DNA of 64,000 nt from assembly GCF_965263005.1 (NCBI RefSeq), contig NZ_OZ253579.1, positions 1,178,001 through 1,242,000 on the forward strand, in the 5' to 3' direction. The stretch comes from Rariloculus sp965263005. Lineage in GTDB: Bacteria; Pseudomonadota; Gammaproteobacteria; Steroidobacterales; Rariloculaceae. Made by a program: the position numbers and the translations under genes. The stretch's first letter is position 1. Each line of letters starts with the position of its first letter. The notes under the pieces were generated by a model, which was not told where the DNA came from, ran no database searches, and worked only from the letters and a program-made list of their open reading frames with translations. Below are positions 7,795 to 16,712 of this stretch, piece after piece.

Positions 7795-9225
7795 TCAGGC
7801 GGTTCCGAACGCCGGCCAGAACGTTGCGAGCAGGTAGCCGGCCGAGACGAGCACGACCAGGATCAGGGCGGTCAGCCACAAGCCGCGCGAGAACATCGTC
7901 TTCAGGTTCACGCCGTAACCGGCGGCGAGTGCGGGGCCGCCCGACGAGGACGGCAGCATGATGCCGTAGTTCCCGGCCGCGGCGACAATGTAGACGAACG
8001 GCATGGGGTTCATGTCGAGACTCTGAAACGTCGTGATCGTGATCGGCACGATGATTGCGACGGCCGCCGTGTTGTTCGTGATCTGGGTCATGAGCACGGT
8101 CAGGGAGGCAAACACGACGACCGCAACGAAGCCGCCGCCGCCGGCCAGCGGAATGAGCTGATCCGCGAGGAACCGGGCCGTGCCGGTTTCGCTCAGGATC
8201 ATGCCGAGCGCCGATCCGCCCGCGAACAGATAGATCAGGCCCCAGACCATGTGGCGCTGCGCGTATTGCCACTCGAGCAGCGGCTCGCCCTTGTGCCGAA
8301 CGGCGAAGCTCAGGACCCCGAATACGAGAAACGCGAACGCGGGCGTCAGTCCGGGCAGAATGTCCGCGTAGAGCTGGCGCGTAAAGGCAAGCAGCGTCGC
8401 CGCAACGAAAAAACCGAGTCCCCATTTCTCCGGTACGCTCATCTTGCCGAGCGCATCGAGTTCGCGGGCGAACCAGGTCCGCGTACCTTCGACGCGGTCC
8501 ATCTCGGGCTTGAGCGCAAAGCGCATGAAGATGAACGTGACGGCGCAAATCAGCGCGGTCAGCGGAAGCAGGCGCACGGCCCAGGTCGAGAACAGGAATT
8601 CACCGTCGATGAGCTGCTGCTCGACGAACTGCACCGTCAGCAGATTCGGCGCGCCGCCCATCGGCGTTCCGGACCCGCCGACGGCTGTCCCCCACGCGAC
8701 GGCGATCAGCAGGGCCGACCCGAACGCGCTCTTGCCCACATCCTCGATGCCGATGAAACGCAGCATCGCGAGGACGATCGGCATCATCGTCGCGGCTACG
8801 ACCGTGTTCGGCAGGAACGTGCTCAAGACCGCAGCGATCGCGAACCATGCGAGGATGTGCTGGCGCGTGCTCGTGCCGATGCCCATGAGCGAAGCGAGCG
8901 CGATGCGGCGGTCGAGTCCCCATCGCGACCACAACGATGCGAGCATGTTGGCGCCAAGCAGCAGGATGACGAGCTGCTGGGCGTAAGCCGGCAGCACCGT
9001 GGCGACGGGCAGGAAGTCGAACAGCGCGAGCACCACGAGCGGCAGGAAGCCCGTGACGGCGAGGTGGACGGGTTGAAAGATCCACCACCACGACATCCAG
9101 ATGAGCAGCCCGATGCTGCCGCGTACCGGATAGGGCATGCCAGGCAGGGGCAGCATGACCAGCAGCGCGAATACGGCCGGGCCGCCGGCAATGTGGAACA
9201 ACCGCGAGCCGCGTTCCGAGGTCAC
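7795..9225 (-). CDS. SLC13/DASS-family sodium-coupled anion transporter
   Basis: This 476-residue polytopic membrane protein starts at GTG 9225, overlapping the thrC stop by four bases (GTGA). Several hydrophobic helices are evident. The family motifs include GTAVGGSGTPMGGAPNLLTV, corresponding to the first helix-break region, and MTQITNNTAAVAIIVPI, the second SNT-like sodium/substrate motif. Relatives carry dicarboxylates, citrate or sulfate. Translational coupling to threonine synthase is unusual and may hint at an amino-acid-related acid as substrate, but that is inference. Upstream frame extensions only read through thrC. Confidence 0.85.
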   Translation of the reverse strand: MTSERGSRLFHIAGGPAVFALLVMLPLPGMPYPVRGSIGLLIWMSWWWIFQPVHLAVTGFLPLVVLALFDFLPVATVLPAYAQQLVILLLGANMLASLWSRWGLDRRIALASLMGIGTSTRQHILAWFAIAAVLSTFLPNTVVAATMMPIVLAMLRFIGIEDVGKSAFGSALLIAVAWGTAVGGSGTPMGGAPNLLTVQFVEQQLIDGEFLFSTWAVRLLPLTALICAVTFIFMRFALKPEMDRVEGTRTWFARELDALGKMSVPEKWGLGFFVAATLLAFTRQLYADILPGLTPAFAFLVFGVLSFAVRHKGEPLLEWQYAQRHMVWGLIYLFAGGSALGMILSETGTARFLADQLIPLAGGGGFVAVVVFASLTVLMTQITNNTAAVAIIVPITITTFQSLDMNPMPFVYIVAAAGNYGIMLPSSSGGPALAAGYGVNLKTMFSRGLWLTALILVVLVSAGYLLATFWPAFGTA

Positions 9226-10403
9226 GTTGCGAGCGCTTCCTGCCAGATGTCGGCGTACTTGTATCCGCTGCCGGTGTTGAACAGCACGACCATTTCGCCG
9301 CGCAAGATTTTGCCCTGCGCCACGAGCTTGCGCACGGCGACGAGGCCCGCACCGCCTTCGGGTGCGGCGAAGATGCCTTCGAGGCGGGCCAGGTCCCGGC
9401 ACGCGCTCATGAGTTCGGCGTCGCTGGCCGCGACGGCTTCACCGCGGCTTGCGTAGATGTCCGCGAGGATCAGGAAATCACCTAGCGCTTTCGGCACACG
9501 CAGGCCGGCGGCCACTGTTTCGGCATGCTCGAAGAATTCCGATTCGGCGGCGCCTTGCTCGAAGGCGCGGACGATCGGTGCGCAGCCTTCAGCCTGCGCA
9601 GAAATCATCCTCGGGCGCGTGCCTCCGACGAGACCCATGGCGCCGAGTTCCTCGAAAGCCTTCCACATGCCGATCAGACCGACGCCGCCTCCGGTCGGAT
9701 AGACGATCACGTCGGGAAGCTCGCCGCCGAGATCCTCCCAGAGCTCGTAGCCCATCGTCTTCTTGCCCTCGATGCGCCAGGGCTCCTTCAGGGTCGACAC
9801 TTCGAACCAGCCTTCGCTGGCCGCGCGCTCGGCGATGTATTTGCCGCAGTCCGAGATCAGGCCGTCGATCATGCGTACGTCCGCGCCGAACGCGCGTGAC
9901 TCGATGACGTTCGCGGCGGGCGTGTCCGATGGCATCGCAATTACGCAGCGGAGATCCGCCGCGGCCGCGTATGCGGCAGCCGCGCCGCCGGCGTTGCCCG
10001 CCGTCGGCAGCGCTATGGCGGCCGCGCCGAGTGCTTTCGCCATGCTTACGGCCGCCGAGAGTCCGCGCGCCTTGAACGACCCGGTCGGGTTCAGCCCTTC
10101 GTCCTTGATGAACAACCGCTCGAGGCCGAGCTGCTCGCCCAGGCGGCGGGCGTGAATCAGCGGCGTCATACCCTCGCCGAGCGTCACCGGCGCCGCGCCG
10201 GGCAATACCTCTGCGTAACGCCACATCGACCGCGTGCGCGGCTTGAGCGCGTCGAGCGTCAGCGTCTCGCGAGCCGCGGCCAGATCGTACCGGGCAAGTA
10301 CAGGAGAGCTGCAGGCCGGGCAGAGATTGGCTGCCTCGGCGTGACTGAGTTGCCTGGCGCAAGCCGGGCGCGAGCATTCGAGGTGGGAAAGTGTCGACCG
10401 CAT
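9222..10403 (-). CDS. thrC: Threonine synthase
   Basis: This 393-residue protein begins at ATG 10403; the longer frame upstream only translates repeat R3. A short zinc-ribbon-like head (C..PAC then CPAC, residues 9-31) is followed by the type II PLP fold. GEGMTPLIHARRLGE is near residue 76, the PLP lysine lies in NPTGSFKARG near 105, and the phosphate loop YPTGGGVGLIG is near 225. The enzyme converts O-phosphohomoserine to threonine. The threonine-synthase-like group also includes related lyases, so the exact reaction is likely but not certain. No thrA/thrB is adjacent. It is coupled to a DASS transporter. Confidence 0.82.
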   Translation of the reverse strand: MRSTLSHLECSRPACARQLSHAEAANLCPACSSPVLARYDLAAARETLTLDALKPRTRSMWRYAEVLPGAAPVTLGEGMTPLIHARRLGEQLGLERLFIKDEGLNPTGSFKARGLSAAVSMAKALGAAAIALPTAGNAGGAAAAYAAAADLRCVIAMPSDTPAANVIESRAFGADVRMIDGLISDCGKYIAERAASEGWFEVSTLKEPWRIEGKKTMGYELWEDLGGELPDVIVYPTGGGVGLIGMWKAFEELGAMGLVGGTRPRMISAQAEGCAPIVRAFEQGAAESEFFEHAETVAAGLRVPKALGDFLILADIYASRGEAVAASDAELMSACRDLARLEGIFAAPEGGAGLVAVRKLVAQGKILRGEMVVLFNTGSGYKYADIWQEALAT

Positions 10404-10416
10404 CGGGCGGCAGTCT

Positions 10417-10520
10417 AGCACCCCGTGGCAAGAGTCCCGCTGCATGGGGCGGAAGACCGCCTTGCCGGCCGGGCGCCTCGCCGGTCTCGGTGCGACGCGG
10501 GACTTTCGCCACGGGGTGCT
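10417..10520. repeat. Interspersed palindromic repeat, copy R3 (short form)
   Basis: A 104-bp copy upstream of thrC. The terminal inverted repeats are nearly perfect over 24 bases: AGCACCCCGTGGCAAGAG on the left and CTTTCGCCACGGGGTGCT on the right. Its end bases (CACCCC/GGGGTG) differ from R5 (CAGTCC/GGACTG) yet pair perfectly. The centre keeps GGGGCGGAAGACCGCC and CGCCTCGCCGGTCTCGG but lacks the ATTCGACCG/GATGCATC block of the long form. Confidence 0.88.
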
Positions 10521-10587
10521 GCCCCGGGAGAGGTCGAACCAGTGGATGCTCCGTTGCCGGGAACCCCTGGTCGGCCCGATCAGCGCA

Positions 10588-12678
10588 TCAGAACTGCCAT
10601 TTGACCCCAACGCGCAGGGTTCGCGGCTCCTGGGCCCGGCTCATGCGGCAATTGACGGCACCGCAGTCGATATCCTCGGAGGTGAGCCCCGGGGGATCCA
10701 ATCCAGCCACGTGAGCTTCATACCAGTAGACGATGTCTTTGCCGTCCGCATCGAGCACGTTTATCAGGTCCGCATAGAAAGTGACGTCGCGCAACGTGTA
10801 GGCGCCTCGCAAGCTTATCGTCGTCTCGGAGCCTGCGCGCTCGGAATTGTCGGGCACGAGCGCATAGGGCCCGAGATAGCGCATGCGCAGACTGGCTTCC
10901 CAGTTATCCTTCGTTGCCGCGAAACCGATCTGACCGGCATGCTCCACGGACCCCTCGATGTTACGGCCGTCCGGGTTATCGACATAGTGCGCGTTGCTGC
11001 CGGTGTAGACCGCATCGACGCCGAGCCAATCGAGGGGCTGCCAGAACACGGTGAGCTCGTACCCGTCGCGCTCGGATGCGCCCCTGGGCTCGACGGAATT
11101 CGAATCGCCGACGAAGATCAGCTCGCTGTCGAGATTGAGCCACCAGTATGCGGAGGTGATCTTGACGCCGCCGAATTCCAGGCGCGCGCCGGCCTCGTAG
11201 CCGGTTCCGGGCGCGAGGCCCGGCAGCGGGTCTTCGGCGTTGACGACGCCTCGGGCATCGTTGGAATGAAAGCCCTTGCCCCAGTTGCCGTACAACTCGA
11301 CGTTGTCGCTCGGGGCGTAGGCCAGGCCGAATTTAGGCGACACGCGGCTATCGGTCTCGCTGCCCGCGAAGCTCCCGGCCCTGTTCGCGGTGACGTCGAA
11401 CTTGTAGTAGTCAGCGCGTGCGCCGGCGAGCAATCTGAGCCTGCCGGTCGGTGCCCAGCTCGCTTCGGCATGGAACCCGACCGAACTCTCGCCGATATTG
11501 TTGTTCGCGATATCGGCGACGTATCGGCCCGCTTCGTGTTCCTCTACGCCGACCGGGCCTATGTCGTCGTGACGGAACTCGCCGCCGACCGTGAAGTCGA
11601 GACGCTCTGTCTCGATCAGTGTCCGGTCATAACGGCCGCCCGCGATCCAGCGCTTGTCGAACTGGTTGATCTGAGCGTCGTAAGTCGGGTTCGACTGCAT
11701 GTGCCAGTCGTAATATTGCAGGTAACCCGACGCGTCCCAGTCTGCGCCACCGAGCTGCACGCCGCCGATCCATCGTGAGGTATTGCCGCCGGCTGTCGGA
11801 TCCAGCGTGCAGAACGCGTCGGCGCAGACACTCGTGCCGATCGCCCGCTCGGGAACCTGCTCGGTCGGGTGCCAGTCGCCCTCATAGCCCGACAACGTAA
11901 ACGACATGTCGCCGAAGCTCGTCTGCCGCAGGTACTTCGCCCAGACCGATGTGTGCTCGAGGCCCTCGGGATGCTGCCACGGCCCGTCATAGGTCTTGAC
12001 CTCGCCGAGCGCGGTCAGCGTGCCGTCGCCAAGCTCGGTCGTACCGCCTGCCGCGAGCCGGCCCCAGCCGCGATGGCCGGACTCCAGCGCCACGAACGGG
12101 GCATCGAGTCTGTCGATCGTCGTGATGAACGACGAGGCGGCCATCGAGAAATCGCCGACGTCGGCGCGATACGTGCCCTTGCGGTAGTCCAGGCGGTCGA
12201 CGATCTCCGGCAGCAGGCCGTTGATGTCCAGGTAGCCCTGACCGTGGCCGTGCGAGCGGAAATTCCATGGCACGCCGTCGACGTATGTCGTGAAGTCGGT
12301 GCCGTGATCGAGGTTGAAGCCGCGCAGGAAGTACTGGTTCGCCTTGCCGCTGCCGGAGTGCTGGACGGCCACCATGCCGGGCACGGCTTCGAGCAGATCC
12401 GCGGTACGCAACATCGGCTTGACGAGCAGGTCGGCACCGCCGACGGAGCCTTCGCTCGCGGCCTCGGCCGACCCGAGCAGCGCGATGCCGCGGCCGAAGA
12501 CGATGATCTCCTCGAGCGGTCCGACAGTCGGTTCGTCAGCGTCGGCAGTGCGCTCGTCTTGCGCGGGTCCGTCCTCGGTATCCTGGGCGAGGGCGGCCCG
12601 CGGCCCGATGGACATGGCCGCGAGCAGCGCGCAGATCGAGCTGGTGAGACTCAACGCGCCCGAAAATCGCCCATCCAT
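10588..12678 (-). CDS. TonB-dependent outer-membrane receptor
   Basis: This protein of about 696 residues starts at ATG 12678, chosen because CCTGAGGAA lies just upstream and a clean signal peptide follows (cleavage about ALA/QD, residue 31). A plug domain follows with LEEIIVFGRG, ADLLEAVPGMVAVQHSGSG and QYFLRGFNLDHGTDFTTYVD. A long beta-barrel with alternating residues ends in the terminal aromatic KWQF. It imports a bulky nutrient using TonB energy. The plug pattern resembles uncharacterised TonB receptors rather than a defined siderophore or vitamin B12 receptor. It stands alone, with no ABC importer next to it. A pair of direct repeats upstream may be an operator. Confidence 0.9.
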   Translation of the reverse strand: MDGRFSGALSLTSSICALLAAMSIGPRAALAQDTEDGPAQDERTADADEPTVGPLEEIIVFGRGIALLGSAEAASEGSVGGADLLVKPMLRTADLLEAVPGMVAVQHSGSGKANQYFLRGFNLDHGTDFTTYVDGVPWNFRSHGHGQGYLDINGLLPEIVDRLDYRKGTYRADVGDFSMAASSFITTIDRLDAPFVALESGHRGWGRLAAGGTTELGDGTLTALGEVKTYDGPWQHPEGLEHTSVWAKYLRQTSFGDMSFTLSGYEGDWHPTEQVPERAIGTSVCADAFCTLDPTAGGNTSRWIGGVQLGGADWDASGYLQYYDWHMQSNPTYDAQINQFDKRWIAGGRYDRTLIETERLDFTVGGEFRHDDIGPVGVEEHEAGRYVADIANNNIGESSVGFHAEASWAPTGRLRLLAGARADYYKFDVTANRAGSFAGSETDSRVSPKFGLAYAPSDNVELYGNWGKGFHSNDARGVVNAEDPLPGLAPGTGYEAGARLEFGGVKITSAYWWLNLDSELIFVGDSNSVEPRGASERDGYELTVFWQPLDWLGVDAVYTGSNAHYVDNPDGRNIEGSVEHAGQIGFAATKDNWEASLRMRYLGPYALVPDNSERAGSETTISLRGAYTLRDVTFYADLINVLDADGKDIVYWYEAHVAGLDPPGLTSEDIDCGAVNCRMSRAQEPRTLRVGVKWQF

Positions 12679-13075
12679 AAAGAAATTCCTCAGGAGGTGT
12701 CGAAACTGCCGCGCCACAATCCGTCATCCGTCGGGTTCGGCAGCGAGCGTGCGAGTATCGGGGGTTTGAAGCCGGATTTTCAGGCTATTAACGGTTATTT
12801 ACGGTTAACGCGAGGCGGGCGTGATCCATTTGCCTCTCGATTCCGGCCCGTGACGATATCAGGGAGCCGATCGAAGGGTTTCCGGGAACGCGCTTCTACC
12901 GGATTCAGGGGGCGGAGGATACGCTTGAAAGAAAGAGCTTCAGGGAATGTAACGCTTCTTGGGCCGGTGGACTCTGGTGCGTGGTCGCGATATGTTTCGG
13001 GCCGCGCGCGCAAGGGCGCGGCCGCGCCACTTCCCGCATAACGATTAGGTAACGATCAGCACGTGAGGATAAACG
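12679..13075. other. Intergenic region between the divergent TonB receptor and MDR genes
   Basis: A gap of 397 bases with no supported gene. It contains two copies of ACGGTTA spaced exactly ten bases apart (12791-12797, 12801-12807) inside a TTAAC...GTTAA frame, on the receptor side. It also has a very GC-rich GGGCCGCGCGCG tract near 12999. A GTGAGGAT site precedes the MDR gene start. Confidence 0.5.
12786..12810. promoter_or_regulatory. Candidate operator: ACGGTTA direct repeats upstream of the TonB receptor
   Basis: ACGGTTA occurs twice with a ten-base period (one helical turn), flanked by TTAAC and GTTAA. AT-rich sequence and position about 110-120 bases upstream of the receptor start suit a regulator site. 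No regulator gene is adjacent and no promoter elements are certain. Confidence 0.3.
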
Positions 13076-14065
13076 ATGAATGTCTATGAGGTTGTACGGG
13101 GCAGCACAAGCATAGATGGCCTGCGGCGCGCCGAAAGGGTGCGGCCGGCGCCCGGACCGTCCGAAGTGCTCGTTCGCGTGCGGGCCGCATCGCTCAATTT
13201 TCGCGATATAGCGATCGTCAGGGGCAAATACATCGGCGGACCGCTGACTCACGACACGATCCCGTTGTCCGACGGCGCCGGCGAGGTCGAAGCGGTCGGC
13301 GCGGGTGTGGATGAGTTCGCCGTCGGCGATCGCGTCGTCGCGACGTTCGCGCAAGGGCGCCCGCCTGCCGCTCTCGGCTCGCCGCTCGACGGCATGTTGA
13401 CCGAGTACATTTGCCTGAACGTGGATGGTCTGCTCCGAGTTCCTGCCGGGTTGTCGTACGAGGAAGCAGCCACGCTGCCGTGCGCGGGTGTGACGGCATG
13501 GAACGCACTGACCGAGGGCAAGGCTGTCCGCCCCGGAGACACCGTGCTGACGCTGGGCACAGGCGGCGTTTCGCTGTTTGCGCTGCAGATCGCCAAGACT
13601 GCCGGTGCGCGCGTGATCATCACGTCCTCGAGCGATGAAAAGCTTGAGCGGGCGAGGGCGCTCGGCGCAGACGAGACGATCAACTACAAGCGCGAGCCTG
13701 CCTGGGAACGCGCCGTGCTCGAACTCACCGACGGACTGGGCGCGGACCATGTCGTCGAGCTTGGAGGCTCCGGCACGCTGCCTCACTCCTACCGGGCCGT
13801 CGGCCCGCGCGGCGAGATTTCACTGATCGGGGTGATGACGCTGCCCGAAGGCGACCTGAGCCCGCACGCGATGATGTTCAAGGGCGCCACGATGCGAGGC
13901 ATTTTCGTCGGCGACAAGCATCTGTTCATCGGCCTGAACAAGGCGATCGCCGTCAATGGCCTGAAGCCGGTCATCGACACCGTCTTCGAGTTCGATGCCG
14001 CCGTCGAGGCGTATCGATACCTCCGGTCCGCCAAGCACTTCGGCAAGGTCGTGATCAGGATCTAG
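13076..14065 (+). CDS. Zinc-independent MDR-family alcohol dehydrogenase/quinone oxidoreductase
   Basis: This 329-residue medium-chain dehydrogenase/reductase has an N-terminal GroES-like domain (LVRVRAASLNFRDIAIVRGK, then LSDGAGEVEAVG) and a Rossmann domain (LTLGTGGVSLFALQIAKTAGA near 164, then ALGADETINY). The zinc-ligand Cys/His set of classic alcohol dehydrogenases is missing: the usual Cys position is Leu-Asn-Phe-Arg-Asp. It therefore fits the NADPH:quinone reductase-like branch that reduces enones or quinones. It heads the cluster that continues toward the EboE-like gene, although the next gene is convergent. Confidence 0.85.
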   Translation: MNVYEVVRGSTSIDGLRRAERVRPAPGPSEVLVRVRAASLNFRDIAIVRGKYIGGPLTHDTIPLSDGAGEVEAVGAGVDEFAVGDRVVATFAQGRPPAALGSPLDGMLTEYICLNVDGLLRVPAGLSYEEAATLPCAGVTAWNALTEGKAVRPGDTVLTLGTGGVSLFALQIAKTAGARVIITSSSDEKLERARALGADETINYKREPAWERAVLELTDGLGADHVVELGGSGTLPHSYRAVGPRGEISLIGVMTLPEGDLSPHAMMFKGATMRGIFVGDKHLFIGLNKAIAVNGLKPVIDTVFEFDAAVEAYRYLRSAKHFGKVVIRI

Positions 14066-14126
14066 CAGCTCGCGGCTGCGGTTCCGCGTCGCGCAGAGAG
14101 CGGCGCAGCGTTAGCCACGGGCTGCT
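14064..14126. repeat. Interspersed palindromic repeat, degenerate mini-copy R6
   Basis: This starts inside the TAG stop of the MDR gene. The left end AGCAGCTCGCGGCTGCGG then TTCCGCGTCGC resembles the R1/R5 left end, and the right end TTAGCCACGGGCTGCT matches the R1 right end. Only 63 bp separate the outer borders, so the centre is lost. Membership in the family is likely but not certain. Confidence 0.5.
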
Positions 14127-14144
14127 AGCGTCCCGCGGCCTCGT

Positions 14145-15323
14145 TCAAGCGCCGGGCACGAGCGAATACCGGGGATCGGCGAGGCGGCACTCGGACTCCG
14201 GCACGCCAAGTTCCCGGCGCACGACGTTCGTGCCCTGCACGAGAGCGGCCATCTTGTACAACGCGTGCCGCCGGCTCATGCCCTCGCGCCCCATGCCGCA
14301 GTCGGACGAAATGACGAGCCGCTCGGCCGGAATGTGCGTCAGGGATTCGCGAATGTGCTCGGCTACGGCGTCGACGCGCTCGACCTGCAGCGAGTGGTGA
14401 TCGATCACGCCGATCGTGACCTTCATATCGGTAATCAACTCGCCGATCGCCTTGAGGTCCATGCCGCCGGAGCTCACGGATTCGAACGTGATCACGTCGG
14501 CGTCGACGCGGTTCAGGATCTCGAGCGCGGGCTTGTAGCTCTGCACCTCGGCGAACATCCGCTGCTGTGATGGGTTCCCCCAGCAGGTATGGCACCAGAC
14601 TTCGGTCTTGTCCCTGAGCCCGCGGACCGTGTTGTTGAACACTTCAAGCATGTATTCGGGGTTGATGACATCGTCGACGACGCCGCGCGCCGCGAGCAGG
14701 TGGACTTGCGGCTCCTCCATCTGGATGACGGGGCAACCCGCATCGGCAAGCAGGTGCAGCTCCTCATTGAGTGCATCGCTGATCGCCCAGATGCGTTCGC
14801 GGATGTCCTTGTAATAGTGGTCCTGGACGGCGAACGCGACGAGTTCGGGTGTCACCGTTCCGAACTTGACGGGCTTGTGCGTCATCCTCTGGGCTGCTTT
14901 CCACATCTCCACGTATTGCAGGTCCCCGCGCCCGACCGGACCGACGATGGCCGGCATGACCCGCGCCTCGATGTAGTCGTGAAGAATGTGTCCGCGCGGG
15001 AAAGCGATGCCGCCGCCGCCAGGGGGCGCCGCCTTCGGGATGCCGTCGAATCCGGACATGTGAAACGGCGGATAGCTCGTCCAGCTCTGGCCGCCGATAT
15101 CCGCGGTAAAGCGCACGTCCCCGTCGCTGCAGATATCGAGCCCGGCGATCGACTGCTGATTCAGATAGACTGCCAGCGCGTCCTCGTATTGCTCGCGAAA
15201 GCGCGTCTCGACCATCGCGGCCAGAAACGTCCGCTGGCCCAGGTTTTCCGTATACCAGCTCGGCCGCGGTAGCGAGCCCGTGACCGTCGTAGGTAGAATC
15301 CTGTCTGCCGTAGCTCCCAGCAT
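14145..15323 (-). CDS. Cobalamin-independent methionine synthase II-like methyltransferase (MetE C-terminal domain family)
   Basis: This 392-residue protein starts at ATG 15323, preceded by AGGGAGTATCG. It corresponds to the C-terminal catalytic barrel of MetE. The likely zinc-site elements are present: VIQMEEPQ, a Cys pair in WCHTCWGN, and SSDCGMG near the C-terminus. The N-terminal half of full MetE is absent, as in archaeal-type or MetE-II proteins. These relatives move methyl groups from a donor to a thiol, but many are not true methionine synthases. The gene is divergent from the EboE-like gene, sharing a 140-base regulatory gap, so the two may be co-regulated. Confidence 0.8.
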   Translation of the reverse strand: MLGATADRILPTTVTGSLPRPSWYTENLGQRTFLAAMVETRFREQYEDALAVYLNQQSIAGLDICSDGDVRFTADIGGQSWTSYPPFHMSGFDGIPKAAPPGGGGIAFPRGHILHDYIEARVMPAIVGPVGRGDLQYVEMWKAAQRMTHKPVKFGTVTPELVAFAVQDHYYKDIRERIWAISDALNEELHLLADAGCPVIQMEEPQVHLLAARGVVDDVINPEYMLEVFNNTVRGLRDKTEVWCHTCWGNPSQQRMFAEVQSYKPALEILNRVDADVITFESVSSGGMDLKAIGELITDMKVTIGVIDHHSLQVERVDAVAEHIRESLTHIPAERLVISSDCGMGREGMSRRHALYKMAALVQGTNVVRRELGVPESECRLADPRYSLVPGA

Positions 15324-15463
15324 TTTTTCGATACTCCCTGAAATGAATCGCCAACGAAGATAGGCTATTGTAGAACCCATCGATCCAGGAACACTAACGC
15401 CAATGCGCTCCGGCCTTTCGTTCCGTCGTCGATAAGCCCCCCCGATCACACAAGGAGATTTGC

Positions 15464-16666
15464 ATGGATTTGGGTCATGGCCTGGGTCTTTTGACCTACT
15501 CGACTCTCGTACACCCGGGCGACACCTGGGCGGAAATGTGGGAAAGTCTCACGACCTACGTTCCCCAGGTGAAGCAGCGCGTGTCGCCAAACGACCCGTT
15601 CGGCGTGTCGCTCAGAATCTCGGCCGCGTCGGCGCAGACGCTGACCGCAGACTCCGGCGAGCGGGCGCGGCTCAAGGCGTTTCTCGCCGACAACGACATG
15701 TATCTTTATACCGTCAACGCGTTCCCCTACGGACCCTTCAAGAACACGATCGTCAAGGAGCAGGTCTACGAGCCCGATTGGCGCAGCGACGAGCGGGCCG
15801 TGTACACGATGCAGGTCGCCGATATCCTCGCGGAGGTCGCCCCACCGAACATTGAGCCGACGATCCAGAGTCCGCCGCTCGGCTTCAAGCCGCGAGTCAC
15901 GGGTCCGGACGTCGTCGCCGCCTTCACGCGGCAGGTGATTCGCGTCGCCGCGCATCTCGTCAAGCTCCGCGAGCGCACAGGACGCAACGTGCGCCTGGCG
16001 CTCGAGCCGGAACCTGCCTGCTTTCTCGAGACGACGGACGAAGCCATCGACTATTTCACGAATCATCTTTATGCGCCCGTGTCGGCCGCGTCGCTGGCGC
16101 AACTGACGGGGTTGTCCAAGGCGGATGCTGCGGCGGCGCTGCGCAACCACCTGGGCATGGTCTACGACATCTGTCACCAGGCCGTCGAATACGAAGACAT
16201 CAGCGTGTCCCTGCAGCGCCTCGCTGATGCCGGCATCCCGGTCTTCAAGCTGCAGGAGGCAGCCGCAGTGCGCGTGCCCGAGGTTACCCAGGCGACTGTC
16301 GACTCGCTTCGCCGCTTCGCCGACACGGTCTATCTGACTCAGACCGTCGAGCGCCGGAACGGCAAGCTTGAGCGCTTTCTCAATCTCGAGGATGCGTTCG
16401 AGGCCTGGGAACGGGACCCTGGGCCTCGCGAGTGGCGCACGCACTTTCACGTGCCCGTATTTCTCGACGACCTCGGCGACTTCAAGACCACGCGCTTTGC
16501 GATCGAGGATGCGCTCGCATTTCACAAAAAGAACAAGCTGTCGCCGCATCTCGAAATCGAGACCTACACGTGGGACGTTCTGCCGGAGCACTTGAAGACC
16601 GGCGACATCGTCGACTACGTCGTGCTCGAGATCGAGTGGGTGCGCGAGCAGCTCCTGGGCGCCTGA
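15464..16666 (+). CDS. EboE-like TIM-barrel protein (metabolite traffic family), solitary
   Basis: This 400-residue protein starts at ATG 15464 behind AAGGAG. It carries the EboE pattern through its length: LTYSTLVHPGDTWAEMWESL at the start, then VKQRVSPNDPFGVSLRIS, NAFPYGPFKN, EQVYEPDWRSDERAVYT, LALEPEPACFLET, GMVYDICHQAVEYED, FKLQEAAAVRVP, WRTHFHVPVFLDDLG, and LEIETYTWDVLPEHLK. It is a xylose-isomerase-like TIM barrel with likely metal ligands (Glu, Asp, His). In characterised ebo operons EboE accompanies EboA-D and EboF and helps export or mature compounds such as scytonemin precursors. None of those partners is here. The neighbours are oxidoreductases instead. Confidence 0.82.
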   Translation: MDLGHGLGLLTYSTLVHPGDTWAEMWESLTTYVPQVKQRVSPNDPFGVSLRISAASAQTLTADSGERARLKAFLADNDMYLYTVNAFPYGPFKNTIVKEQVYEPDWRSDERAVYTMQVADILAEVAPPNIEPTIQSPPLGFKPRVTGPDVVAAFTRQVIRVAAHLVKLRERTGRNVRLALEPEPACFLETTDEAIDYFTNHLYAPVSAASLAQLTGLSKADAAAALRNHLGMVYDICHQAVEYEDISVSLQRLADAGIPVFKLQEAAAVRVPEVTQATVDSLRRFADTVYLTQTVERRNGKLERFLNLEDAFEAWERDPGPREWRTHFHVPVFLDDLGDFKTTRFAIEDALAFHKKNKLSPHLEIETYTWDVLPEHLKTGDIVDYVVLEIEWVREQLLGA

Positions 16667-16712
16667 CGCCCGCGCACTGCCGGATAAGGGAATCACTGAG
16701 GAGAACGACATC

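Noticed and set aside
10404..10610. An extended N-terminus of threonine synthase reading through repeat R3.
   Set aside because: The extension is repeat sequence; ATG 10403 starts the conserved zinc-ribbon-like head.
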